From positions 1,943 through 65,942 of the forward strand of contig OMZS01000013.1 of NCBI GenBank assembly GCA_900315565.1: a stretch of 64,000 nt of DNA. Reading direction: 5' to 3'. This DNA comes from an uncultured Prevotellaceae bacterium (GTDB lineage Bacteria > Bacteroidota > Bacteroidia > Bacteroidales > Bacteroidaceae). Made by a program: the position numbers and the translations under genes. How positions within the stretch are numbered: position 1 is the stretch's first letter; the number at the start of each line of letters is the position of its first letter. The notes below the pieces were generated by a model. The model was not told the origin of the DNA and did not search any database. It saw only the letters and a program-made list of their open reading frames with translations. Below, in pieces: positions 32,974 through 40,823 of the stretch.

Positions 32974-34698
32974 ATGAACAAGAAAAAACTGTTTTTGGCT
33001 GCTGCCGCGCTGTTGACGGGTGTTTCGGCACAGGCAGCGAGCGAGCCACGTGCCTTCCTCAATCAGGTGGGTTATTACCCCAACGAGGAGAAAGTAATTG
33101 TCCTTGAAGGAGTAGGCGACAAAGAGAAACTTCAGGTGACCGATGCCAGCGGCAAGGTGTTGTTTACCACCAAGCCCTCGCGCTCGGCCATCTCGCCTTG
33201 GTCGAAGAAAAAACGCTCGATTGTGGATGTGAGCCAGGTAATCGAGCCTGGCACCTACACTCTGAAAGGAAAAAATCTGAAAGTCGATTTCCAAGTCACC
33301 CCACGTGCCCTTCACAATGTGTCGGTGGCATCGCTCAAGCTGTTCTACCTCATCCGCTCGGGAGTGCCCATTGACGAAGTCTATAGCGGAACATCGTATG
33401 CCCGACCTCTGGGCCACGCCGACACCCACGTGCTCATTCATCCGTCGGCTGCCACCGAGCAGCGTCCAGCCGAGAGCGTCATCAGTTCGCCCTTGGGCTG
33501 GTACGACGCGGGCGACTATAATAAATATGTGGTGAATTCGGCGTTTTCCATCGGTCTGATGCTGGGTGCCTACGAAAACAACAAAGAGTATTTCGACAAA
33601 CTCGACACCAATATTCCCGAAAGCAAAAACAGCACCGCCGATCTGCTCGACGAAATCATGTTCAACATGAAGTGGCTGCTCACCATGCAAGACCCCAACG
33701 ACGGCGGAGTGTATCACAAGCTCACCACGCCCAACTTCGAAGGGTTTGTCATGCCCACCGACTGTCATCAGCCGCGCTACGTGGTGGCCAAAAGTGTGAC
33801 CGCCACGCTCGACTTTGCTGCCGTGATGGCCCAGATGGCACGTCTGCTCAAGGGGAACCGCGACTACAGCGACTTTGTCGCTCAGGCTGCTGGTGCTGCC
33901 GAGCGTGCTTACGAGTGGGCCAAAGCCCATCCAAAAGCACTCTATATGCAGCATATTATTAGCCGCGATTTCAAGCCCGCCGTCAATACCGGCACTTATG
34001 GCGACTTCAATGCCAGCGACGAATTTTTCTGGGCTGCCACCGAACTCTACCGGCTCACGGGCAACGACGCCTACATGGCTGACGTACGCGCCAATATGCC
34101 ACAGAAATTCACCGTTCCCACGTGGGGAAACGTGTACGGCCTGGGTGCCTTTGCATGGCTCAACGCTGCCGACAGCGATGTGCGTCAGACCATGCTCGAG
34201 CAGCTGAAAACTTATTGCGATGACACCGCTGCGCTGGCCGCCACGTCGTGTTTCCAGTCGCCCTTCGGCAACAAGGCGCAGGATTTTGGTTGGGGTTGTC
34301 TGGCCGAGGGCTGCTGCTGCAGTGCGCTGGCCATGCTCTATGCCGACCGTTATGTTGCTCCGGGACAGTACAGGCGCTATGCGCTTCAGAATGCCGACTA
34401 TCTGCTCGGACGCAACGCCACGGGCTACTGCTTCGTGACGGGTTTCGGCACAAAAAGTCCCATGCACCCGCACCACCGTATCTCTGAGGCCGACGGAATA
34501 GTGGAGCCTTTCCCAGGCATGCTCGTAGGTGGTCCCAACCCAGGACAGCAGGACAAAGGACCGAACCTGGCTTATCCGTCGAACTATCCTGACGAGTCGT
34601 ACATCGACGACATGAACTCGTATGCCTCCAACGAGATTGCCATCAACTGGAACGCTTCGCTGGTGAGTATGCTCTGTTGGTTAGACGCGGAGAAATAA
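32974..34698 (+). CDS. Secreted glycoside hydrolase family 9 (endoglucanase-like)
   Basis: 574 residues: signal peptide MNKKKLFLAAAALLTGVSA, N-terminal CelD_N Ig-like domain (FLNQVGYYPNEEKVIVLEG, about residues 25-105), then an (alpha/alpha)6 barrel. The catalytic base pair is in LGWYDAGDYNKYVVNS; PMHPHHRI carries the conserved His and Arg; DDMNSYASNEIAINWNASL carries the acid Glu. This is the Bacteroidetes GH9 arrangement acting on beta-glucans such as cellulose, mixed-linkage glucan or xyloglucan. There are no SusC or SusD genes next to it, so it is not part of a complete polysaccharide utilisation locus in this window. Confidence 0.9.
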   Translation: MNKKKLFLAAAALLTGVSAQAASEPRAFLNQVGYYPNEEKVIVLEGVGDKEKLQVTDASGKVLFTTKPSRSAISPWSKKKRSIVDVSQVIEPGTYTLKGKNLKVDFQVTPRALHNVSVASLKLFYLIRSGVPIDEVYSGTSYARPLGHADTHVLIHPSAATEQRPAESVISSPLGWYDAGDYNKYVVNSAFSIGLMLGAYENNKEYFDKLDTNIPESKNSTADLLDEIMFNMKWLLTMQDPNDGGVYHKLTTPNFEGFVMPTDCHQPRYVVAKSVTATLDFAAVMAQMARLLKGNRDYSDFVAQAAGAAERAYEWAKAHPKALYMQHIISRDFKPAVNTGTYGDFNASDEFFWAATELYRLTGNDAYMADVRANMPQKFTVPTWGNVYGLGAFAWLNAADSDVRQTMLEQLKTYCDDTAALAATSCFQSPFGNKAQDFGWGCLAEGCCCSALAMLYADRYVAPGQYRRYALQNADYLLGRNATGYCFVTGFGTKSPMHPHHRISEADGIVEPFPGMLVGGPNPGQQDKGPNLAYPSNYPDESYIDDMNSYASNEIAINWNASLVSMLCWLDAEK

Positions 34699-34720
34699 GA
34701 AAAGCTGGCGGAAATAAAAA

Positions 34721-34831
34721 CCCACCCCCAACCCCTCCCCAAGGGAGGGGAGTTTAATTACTCACTCTACAGTATTAATCAATAGAGAAGGTAATCAAGC
34801 TCCCCTCCCTTGGGGAGGGGTTGGGGGTGGG
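34721..34831. repeat. Perfect 32-bp inverted repeat (CCCACCCCCAACCCCTCCCC arm)
   Basis: Arms 34721-34752 and 34800-34831 are exact reverse complements with a 47-bp AT-rich spacer. Each arm contains CCCCTCCC/GGGAGGGG able to fold on itself. It is between convergent genes (GH9 and the rhodanese-MBL fusion). The polarity suggests a dispersed repeat and not a canonical terminator because there is no T-tract. Confidence 0.85.
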
Positions 34832-34839
34832 CCTTGTTT

Positions 34840-35901
34840 TTATTCGTAATGCCTTATTCTCACGTCAATGCCTTCGGCGGCCAGTTGCGCGGGAATGCCG
34901 CTCACGTCAGTCTGACCGTAGTGATAGGGGAACAACACCCGTGGCTTTATCATTCGCGCCGCCTTGACCAGCTGATCGCAGGTCATGGTGTAAGGCTGGT
35001 TGCAAGGCAGGAAAGCAATATCGATGTCTTTGATGCTGGCCATTTCGGGAATATCCTCGGTGTCGCCGGCAATGTAGATGCGCAGTCCGTCGATGGTGAG
35101 AATATAGCCGTTGTCGCGTCCTTTGGGATGGAACTGGGTGCGGCCTTCCGTGTAGTTGTAGGCGGGAACGGCCTCCAGGCTGATGCCCTGCTCAAGTTCT
35201 TTCTTGTCGCCGTTGGCCATGATTTGTCCGCTCCCCATCATGTCGGCGCAACGCTTGTTGGTGATGAACTGTGTCTTTTCGCCCGTGAGCGTGGCGATGG
35301 CATTTTTATCGAAATGGTCGCCATGCTCATGCGTAACCAGCAGATAGTCGGCCTTGGGCATGCCACCGTAGTTGATCACCTTGTTGCCTAACTTGGCCAC
35401 AGGGTCAATTTCTATTTCCTTACCGTCGTACACTAGGCGAATGCTGGCATGCACCAGTGCATAGAACTTCACGGTTTTCCCGTTTTTTGTCTTAAAAGCG
35501 TCCACCTCGTAATTGTCGGTGGTCACCTCCTTGTTGAGCGATTTCCATGCCAGGATGCCGCCCGCCAGATTGGTCACTTTGTAGCCTTCGGCAGCCAGCA
35601 GGTTGGCAGCTTCGGCAGAGCGTCGGCCGCTGCGGCAATACACGGCCACGTGGCGGCTGGTGTCGAGCTGTGCCTTGGCCGACTCTATAAAGTTGGCCTG
35701 CTTCATGTCGAGGTTGAGTGCTCCTGCCAGGTGGCCTTCGGCAAACTCTTCTGCCGTGCGCACGTCAACAAGCTGCACGTCGGCCTGATTCGTCAACTCT
35801 GCAAACGCGGTTACGTCTGCGTTTTCGTACTTCTGCTGGCTGCACGCACTTGCGGCGTTCAGTCCCAGCACTCCCAATAATAGTGCTAATGTCTTGTTCA
35901 T
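34840..35901 (-). CDS. Rhodanese / metallo-beta-lactamase-fold fusion protein, exported
   Basis: 353 residues. A signal peptide (MNKTLALLLGVLGLNAASAC) ends in a Cys and could be a lipoprotein signal, although the lipobox is poor. Residues about 25-125 are a rhodanese domain with active-site loop VAVYCRSGRRSAEAA (catalytic Cys). Residues about 140-353 are a metallo-hydrolase of the UPF0173/YtnP-like MBL type with VTHEHGDHFDK (HxHxDH), IYIAGDTEDI (Asp ligand) and LFPYHYGQTD (final His). Rhodanese before MBL is opposite to most persulfide-dioxygenase fusions. A role in sulfur transfer or periplasmic hydrolysis is inferred. Confidence 0.85.
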   Translation of the reverse strand: MNKTLALLLGVLGLNAASACSQQKYENADVTAFAELTNQADVQLVDVRTAEEFAEGHLAGALNLDMKQANFIESAKAQLDTSRHVAVYCRSGRRSAEAANLLAAEGYKVTNLAGGILAWKSLNKEVTTDNYEVDAFKTKNGKTVKFYALVHASIRLVYDGKEIEIDPVAKLGNKVINYGGMPKADYLLVTHEHGDHFDKNAIATLTGEKTQFITNKRCADMMGSGQIMANGDKKELEQGISLEAVPAYNYTEGRTQFHPKGRDNGYILTIDGLRIYIAGDTEDIPEMASIKDIDIAFLPCNQPYTMTCDQLVKAARMIKPRVLFPYHYGQTDVSGIPAQLAAEGIDVRIRHYE

Positions 35902-35951
35902 GTTATTGATGTTGTTGTGTTTAGTTGCATGATGGCGTTTTGTATAATTTA

Positions 35952-36860
35952 TTAACTTTTTATTTTTCTGAAAAATGCTTTCAGACGTTCTTTAATCGAC
36001 ATAACTTGTTTGTGTTCTTTTACTTCACATTCATTATCATAACTAGAATAAGTGCTTTCTTTCAGCATTTCAGGTTCCTCAGTCCCCAGAATATCCTTAT
36101 TCTCTAGGGGCGAAGGATACGGTTTGCTATGGGGGGCTTTCGAACATTTTAATATGACATCTCTCTCTACTTTCTTTACACCCGACTGTAGAGAAGAAAT
36201 TTGGTCTTCGAAAACAACGGCTGCAATTAGTTTGTGATGTTGATATTGGTATTCAAGACCTAAGGATAGAGTTAATATCACCTTTGCCAGCTCTCCTGTT
36301 TTTTGAGGATTATGTTCTAGATACTGAAGATAAGCAGGGTCAGTAATCGGCATGTCATAATGAATGCCATGATACAGGATTCTCATTCTGAATTTGGGTC
36401 TTTCCCATCTGTTATCAACATAAACATAAGCTTTCTCAGGACGAATGAACATAAGGGAATAATTGCCCTTGTTATATGTTTCAAGAGAAATGGTACGGTC
36501 GTAGTTGTAAAAAATAGTCTGATGGATTTTGTCTGTCAGTTCGTTGAGAAAATCTGTTGTCAATGGCATCATTCCCAAACATTCCATCTTTTTATAGTGC
36601 ACATTCTCGGAATGAGCATTGATAGGGCATGGTGACATGTCTGTAACCCTGACAACAGAAAACAAACCGATGTTTTTAGCCTCATAATTGAATATTTCTC
36701 CATAAGTAGCATACGAGACTGGACGAATCCAGTGGGGAGTTCCGTCTTGATTCCTGATAATAGTCCAATCTCCGCTTTCGTTTTGTGCTATTTCTATACC
36801 CGCGATGCATCTTCCACCTCGCTTATAAGAATTAGCAAGACAAATGAAATAGTGTTCCAT
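35952..36860 (-). CDS. Dual-OB-like hypothetical protein (DUF488-associated)
   Basis: 302 residues, no signal or TM. The N-terminus FICLANSYKRGGRCIAGIEI with PHWIRPVS and a second beta-rich unit (YDRTISLETYNKGNYSLMFI, FRMRILYHGIHYDMPITDP) matches what I recall of the dual OB-fold (DuOB) proteins that neighbour DUF488 genes. OB folds suggest nucleic-acid or nucleotide binding. The last about 85 residues are charged and probably disordered (KECKVKEHKQVM-like), ending in a basic IKERLKAFFRKIKS. The gene is third in a leftward operon, 12 bp after a DUF488 gene, and is clearly AT-richer than its flanks. No enzymatic motif is seen. Confidence 0.6.
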   Translation of the reverse strand: MEHYFICLANSYKRGGRCIAGIEIAQNESGDWTIIRNQDGTPHWIRPVSYATYGEIFNYEAKNIGLFSVVRVTDMSPCPINAHSENVHYKKMECLGMMPLTTDFLNELTDKIHQTIFYNYDRTISLETYNKGNYSLMFIRPEKAYVYVDNRWERPKFRMRILYHGIHYDMPITDPAYLQYLEHNPQKTGELAKVILTLSLGLEYQYQHHKLIAAVVFEDQISSLQSGVKKVERDVILKCSKAPHSKPYPSPLENKDILGTEEPEMLKESTYSSYDNECEVKEHKQVMSIKERLKAFFRKIKS

Positions 36861-36872
36861 GGCAAATACCGT

Positions 36873-37316
36873 TCAAATCAGGTGAATAATCTCAACTTCT
36901 TCTTTGCAATGTGCTTTCATATATTCTGCCAGCAACCTTCGGTGGCACATTTCCGGAGTATCTTCACTACATAGGAAACAAGCATGGTCGAACGATTTGA
37001 TACCATAGTTTTTGATGATACTCCGTTCTTTTAGCAATGACAAATAAATTATCTCATACTCATTCCAGTTTACTTCTTTTTTGTGCCATTTGTCAAGCAG
37101 TTCCTTAGAAGGTGCAAAGTCAGTTATATGCTTGTAGGGGATGTGGCAAATTTCTTTTACAAAGAATTCCAAGTCTTTGCCTTTAGCAAAACCTGCCAAT
37201 TGACTTGAATTGCTAATTCGTACATCAACAAGTTGCCTAACATTGTTTTTCTTTAAGAGACCGAAAAAATAATCGGCATTTTTCTTTGTGAAGCCAATGG
37301 TATAAAGTGTTATCAT
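36873..37316 (-). CDS. DUF488 family protein (short, 147 aa)
   Basis: 147 residues. Hallmarks of DUF488: LYTIGFTKKNADYFFGLLKK at the start, VDVRISNSSQLAGFAKGKDL, ITDFAPSKELLDKW, and the Cys/His motif ACFLCSEDTPEMCHRRLLAE near the C-terminus. The invariant Asp-Val-Arg and the CxEx(n)CHR residues look like a catalytic or thiol/metal site, but the biochemical role of DUF488 is unknown to me. It is only 2 bp from the preceding DUF488 gene and 12 bp before the dual-OB-like gene. AT-rich compared with the neighbourhood. Confidence 0.85.
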   Translation of the reverse strand: MITLYTIGFTKKNADYFFGLLKKNNVRQLVDVRISNSSQLAGFAKGKDLEFFVKEICHIPYKHITDFAPSKELLDKWHKKEVNWNEYEIIYLSLLKERSIIKNYGIKSFDHACFLCSEDTPEMCHRRLLAEYMKAHCKEEVEIIHLI

Positions 37317-37318
37317 TT

Positions 37319-37954
37319 TTAATAATAGTTATCTTCTAGTTGAAGTTGAGGTTTATATCCTATTTCTTTGTTTTTTATACGATATGCGTCTGAAAGTTGT
37401 TGCTCTTTGGTGTAGGTGCCAAAGAGCAAATCCACTTCTGGAATCTTTGGTTTCTTCGAATGCAGATATTCGTTTACCATATTAATCTCAAGTTCCTCAT
37501 GAAGGGCCAGATTGCCATCTTTAAGAATATGTTTAACCTTAATACCATGTTCGTGAAAATAGCGTGAAACCAATGAGAAACGGTGGCATTCCAAAGGATT
37601 GGCCTCAGAACACATGAGTGAAATGCGGAAGCCACGTTCAAGACCTTTCATCAGTCTTTCCACTCCACTTTGAAAAAGCGTGGTCTTCATTGCCATCTCA
37701 AAATCCACCTGTCCTTCACTATTCAGACTGTCGTTGCGGCGGGCACCAAATTCGTCGCCAAAATGAAGATATTGCACTCCGTTGAGTTTCAGAAACCATT
37801 TCAGCTCATCCTGATTGAACTGTGGTGAATACTTGCTGGCCGGTACACTCCTTACATCAACAATGCAATTAATACTGTGCTTGCGGAGCAGACCAAGAAA
37901 CTGCTCTTGCGTCTGGTTAGAATGCCCAACTGTAAACAATTCGTATTTTCCCAT
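37319..37954 (-). CDS. DUF488 family protein (long, 211 aa)
   Basis: 211 residues, a second DUF488 copy. ELFTVGHSNQTQEQFLGLLR, CIVDVRSVPASKYSPQFNQD, LHFGDEFGARRNDSLN and the motif ISLMCSEANPLECHRFSLVS are intact. A C-terminal extension of about 55 residues (EVDLLFGTYTKEQQLSDAYR onward) is absent from the 147-residue paralogue. The two copies are divergent, so they are unlikely to be a recent duplication and may act as a heteromeric pair. First gene of the operon, directly behind a strong promoter at 37989-38020. Confidence 0.85.
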   Translation of the reverse strand: MGKYELFTVGHSNQTQEQFLGLLRKHSINCIVDVRSVPASKYSPQFNQDELKWFLKLNGVQYLHFGDEFGARRNDSLNSEGQVDFEMAMKTTLFQSGVERLMKGLERGFRISLMCSEANPLECHRFSLVSRYFHEHGIKVKHILKDGNLALHEELEINMVNEYLHSKKPKIPEVDLLFGTYTKEQQLSDAYRIKNKEIGYKPQLQLEDNYY

Positions 37955-37988
37955 TTCTTACTCTTGCGTATAATTATAATTGATGTGG

Positions 37989-38020
37989 CAAATATACATT
38001 TTTATATTGTTATTTCCAAA
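37989..38020 (-). promoter_or_regulatory. Strong predicted promoter for the DUF488/dual-OB operon
   Basis: Minus-strand TTTG (38020-38017), 20-nt spacer, TATATTTG (37996-37989); exact match to both elements, 35 bp upstream of the first DUF488 start. It shows that the three genes form an independent unit and are not driven by the sigma gene upstream. Confidence 0.7.
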
Positions 38021-38033
38021 TCTTTTTCACTTA

Positions 38034-39173
38034 TTATTTCAACAGCTCCCAGAAGTCTTGTGGCAGATGGATGTTCTGCACGGTTTTGGCTTCGGCAAAG
38101 AGAGGGGCAATGTCGGTGGCATCGAAACCGGCTATGCCACAGCCTATGCGGGTGACGAGGAAAGTCATCTCAGGATGTTCGCGGGCAAAACCGATGAACT
38201 CGCTGACGTAGGGCTGAATGGTTTCAGGACCGCCCTGCATGGTGGGGATGGCGTACGACTGGCCTTGCAGTCCCACACCTTGGCCCATGACGGCGCCAAA
38301 CTGACGATAGGCCGCATAAGCCGCGCCGCCGGCGTGCATACCCCGCAGGTTGCTGCCGAAAACGAATATCTCGCCCGGCTTGAGACTGCTGATGAAGTCG
38401 GGAGTTGTGCGTTGGGTGAATTCTTTTTCCATAATCTGTTTTTTCTGTCGGTTGAAACTGAAAATACGTTTTTCTGCACGGCGCTCTTCCATGGGGCAGG
38501 GAGCAGCTTCGCACGTTTCGAAGGCCGCTTCGGCTGTAACTCCCGAATACTGTACGGTGCCCAGGGCCTCGCCGCTGTTGTAGTAGTGGTTGAAGTAGGG
38601 CGAAACCACGCTATCCATCATCTGACGGTAGCGCTGGGTGACGGCCGAGGGCGTGATGCCCAGCATCTGAGCCACCTCCTTGCCTTTCATGCCGTCGATG
38701 AGCATCATGCGCAAAATGGCCTGCGCCTTGCGGTCGCTGTAGTAATAGTGCTCGCAAATCTCGTCGATGGTGCGGTGGAAATCTTCTTTGAAATGGTTGT
38801 CGGCTACGTCGAATGCGATGGCCGTATTGGAAAGGCGTTCTTCCAGACTCACCGTGCGGAACTCTGTCTGCAGGGCTTTCAGACGGTCGAGCACGATATA
38901 GCGGAATCCGTTTATCATCCAGTTGCGCAGACTGAGGCCTGGCTTGCGGTCGTCCAGCTGTTTCCAGTTGCCGAGCGCCAGTTTCAGGTAGTATTCGTGA
39001 GCCAGCGCATAGAAGTCCATGCCCGGCTTGCCTTGCAGCTGGTAGCGACGGTCGCAGATGCAATAAGCCATGCGGCAATACCCGTAAAAGTACTGCCGGG
39101 TGATGGCGGTGTCCTGTTGGCGCAAGCCTTCCACTATCTGTTCGTCGCTGAGTATGTCGCTGTTCTTCGTCAT
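38034..39173 (-). CDS. Sigma-70-family protein running in frame into an A1S_2505/macro-like domain
   Basis: 379 residues from ATG 39173 (MTKNSDILSDEQIVEGLRQQ). The first about 200 residues are an ECF-like sigma factor: region 2 (AITRQYFYGYCRMAYCICDR), region 4 HTH (GMKGKEVAQMLGITPSAVTQ then RYRQMMD). An unconserved basic linker leads to a 132-residue domain (FVFGSNLRGMHAGGAAYAAY, MGQGVGLQGQSYAIPTMQGG, FLVTRIGCGIAGFDATDIAP) that normally is a stand-alone protein of the phage-associated A1S_2505 family. A Met at 38432 begins that domain exactly where the stand-alone protein would start, so this may be a true fusion, or two genes whose separating stop was lost, with internal initiation. GC-rich, unlike the DUF488 operon beside it. 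Confidence 0.7.
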   Translation of the reverse strand: MTKNSDILSDEQIVEGLRQQDTAITRQYFYGYCRMAYCICDRRYQLQGKPGMDFYALAHEYYLKLALGNWKQLDDRKPGLSLRNWMINGFRYIVLDRLKALQTEFRTVSLEERLSNTAIAFDVADNHFKEDFHRTIDEICEHYYYSDRKAQAILRMMLIDGMKGKEVAQMLGITPSAVTQRYRQMMDSVVSPYFNHYYNSGEALGTVQYSGVTAEAAFETCEAAPCPMEERRAEKRIFSFNRQKKQIMEKEFTQRTTPDFISSLKPGEIFVFGSNLRGMHAGGAAYAAYRQFGAVMGQGVGLQGQSYAIPTMQGGPETIQPYVSEFIGFAREHPEMTFLVTRIGCGIAGFDATDIAPLFAEAKTVQNIHLPQDFWELLK

Positions 39174-39242
39174 GGTATGAAAGAATGTTGCCTTCACAGA
39201 GCAAGCCTTCGTCATTGTTGGCTTCAGTGCGGCATTCTTTTG

Positions 39243-39250
39243 CAAAGTTA
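39243..39250 (-). promoter_or_regulatory. Predicted -7 box TAACTTTG for the sigma/macro gene
   Basis: Minus strand, 70 bp upstream of ATG 39173 and directly after the stop the HU-like gene would have with a 7-A tract (39258). Confidence 0.55.
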
Positions 39251-39257
39251 CTCATTT

Positions 39258-39672
39258 TTATTGAGTCTGTTGCTTTTGAGGCCGTTTTTTTTGATGCGTT
39301 GCTGAATTTTATTCCGCTGTAGAGCGGCTGCCGTCCGTGGCGGCTCTCTGCCAGCACATGCAGGCGCACCCCGCGAATATGCTTATCGGCCTTGAAATCC
39401 TCGGCATCATCTACTTTGTCGCTTTCTATCTCGAGTTTCAGCAGTCCGAAATCGTCAATCCGCACGCGGTCGCCACGGCGCAGGTGCTCGCTTACCACGC
39501 CCGCCCACTCAATCAGCACTGCCACCACCGAGCCTCGTGATGCTCCTGTGCGCCGGCATACTTCCTGCACCACCTGGCGCGTTTCCACCGTCTGCTCGTG
39601 TACTGCCACTGCCTTCCAACGGCCGAAGTTTTTCAGCGTTGGTCTGTTTTCTTTCATCATTCTGTATTTCAT
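39258..39672 (-). CDS. HU-like DNA-binding protein with slippage-prone A8 tract
   Basis: Core of about 137 residues from ATG 39672 (MKYRMMKENRPTLKNFGRWK). VVQEVCRRTGASRGSVVAVL, LRRGDRVRIDDFGLLKLEIE and HIRGVRLHVLAESRHGRQPL match the Bacteroidales HU-like family with its intertwined-dimer fold. As sequenced the frame is not closed here: it runs on to 38611 (353 residues), overlapping the sigma gene out of frame by more than 560 bp. The cause is an A8 tract (39285-39292 on the opposite strand) after SNASK. With seven As the frame reads a short basic tail and stops at TAA 39260-39258, in front of the sigma promoter. I take that as the native end. Confidence 0.6.
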
Positions 39673-39817
39673 TGTCTGTTCTCCTTTTCTTTGTATCTTG
39701 TTTCTCACTTTTATTATCGTGTTTTCTCTGCATAAAATCACCAGTTATTCTGTTATTTCCGCACACTACGGTTTTAAACCATTGCTTTACGGCAGCATTC
39801 ACTAGTAAATTTCATCG

Positions 39818-39848
39818 CAAAGATATGCTTTGTTTTCCTCATGTCAAA
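39818..39848 (-). promoter_or_regulatory. Predicted promoter for the HU-like gene
   Basis: Minus-strand TTTG (39848-39845), 19-nt spacer, TATCTTTG (39825-39818). The -7 box lies about 145 bp upstream of ATG 39672. Confidence 0.65.
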
Positions 39849-40062
39849 AAATAGTGCCCTGAAGCACGGGTTAACGGCTGTTAAAGCATGGCAACACTGA
39901 CTACAGATGGCAAAAAATAACTGTCGAAGCGACCTTTATTTGAGTTTTTCTGCGATTTTTTTCTCGTCAGCTTAATTTTTGGTTGGCTCATTCCTTTAAA
40001 TATATAGAAGCATGCTTGAGAACCGTAACAGAATTAGTAATCCAAACAAAAACAAAGCAACA

Positions 40063-40725
40063 ATGAAAAACGTAAATGAAAACCAGAACAGTGAGATGAA
40101 GAGAGTCTATAACCTGCTCATCGTTGATGAGAGCGGCAGCATGGAGATTATCCGCAAGCAGGCCTTTGCAGGACTCAACGAAACGCTTGAAACCGTCAGC
40201 AAACTGCAGACGCAGAACACTAACATAGAACAACACGTGACGCTGCTCACATTCGACTCCGACCATAAGCGGTTTCTGTATGACGACGTGAAAGGCAAGG
40301 ACGTGCGCCAGCTGAAATGGAACGAGTACTGTCCGGGCGGAGCCACACCACTCTATGATGCCATTGGCATGGCCGTGTCGAAACTGAACGCACAGACCAA
40401 CGTGGGCGACAACGTGCTGGTTACCATCATCACCGACGGCGAGGAGAACTGTTCGCGCGAATGGAACATGACCATGGTGCGCAACCTTATAGAAAAGCTG
40501 AAAGGCCAGGGATGGACCTTCACGCTCATTGGCACCGACAACCTGGACGTTGAGGGCATGGCGGCCGCGATGAGCATCGACGACCACCTAACTTTCACCG
40601 AGGATGCTGAGGAAACAAAGGCCATGTTTGAGCTCGACCGTGAGGCGCGCATGAAATACAATGCCTGCGTGGCCGAATGCAAGCCCCGTAAGATTGGTGG
40701 CCACTTCAGCCGCAAACGAGTGTAG
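40063..40725 (+). CDS. von Willebrand factor A domain protein
   Basis: 220 residues from ATG 40063 (MKNVNENQNSEMKRVYNLLI); an ATG at 40012 would add 17 poorly conserved residues. A single vWA domain with MIDAS motif LLIVDESGSM (DxSxS), the middle Thr in CPGGATPLYDAIG and the Asp in IITDGEENCSREW. It therefore binds a divalent metal and a protein ligand. It resembles TerF/TerY-like cytoplasmic vWA proteins of stress-response loci. It is divergent from the HU-like gene and ends at a good terminator. No partner kinase, AAA+ or TerD gene is adjacent. Confidence 0.85.
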   Translation: MKNVNENQNSEMKRVYNLLIVDESGSMEIIRKQAFAGLNETLETVSKLQTQNTNIEQHVTLLTFDSDHKRFLYDDVKGKDVRQLKWNEYCPGGATPLYDAIGMAVSKLNAQTNVGDNVLVTIITDGEENCSREWNMTMVRNLIEKLKGQGWTFTLIGTDNLDVEGMAAAMSIDDHLTFTEDAEETKAMFELDREARMKYNACVAECKPRKIGGHFSRKRV

Positions 40726-40745
40726 CATCATTTTGAAGCAAAAAT

Positions 40746-40776
40746 AAAAGGGAACGCGGTAGAAACGTTCCCTTTT
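40746..40776. terminator. Bidirectional terminator after the vWA gene
   Basis: Perfect 11-bp stem AAAAGGGAACG (40746-40756) / CGTTCCCTTTT (40766-40776), 9-nt loop, then ATTTGTT. Serves convergent vWA and SDR genes. Confidence 0.85.
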
Positions 40777-40823
40777 ATTTGTTCCATGCGCTGATAGACC
40801 AGCGTTGAAATGTCAATATCATA

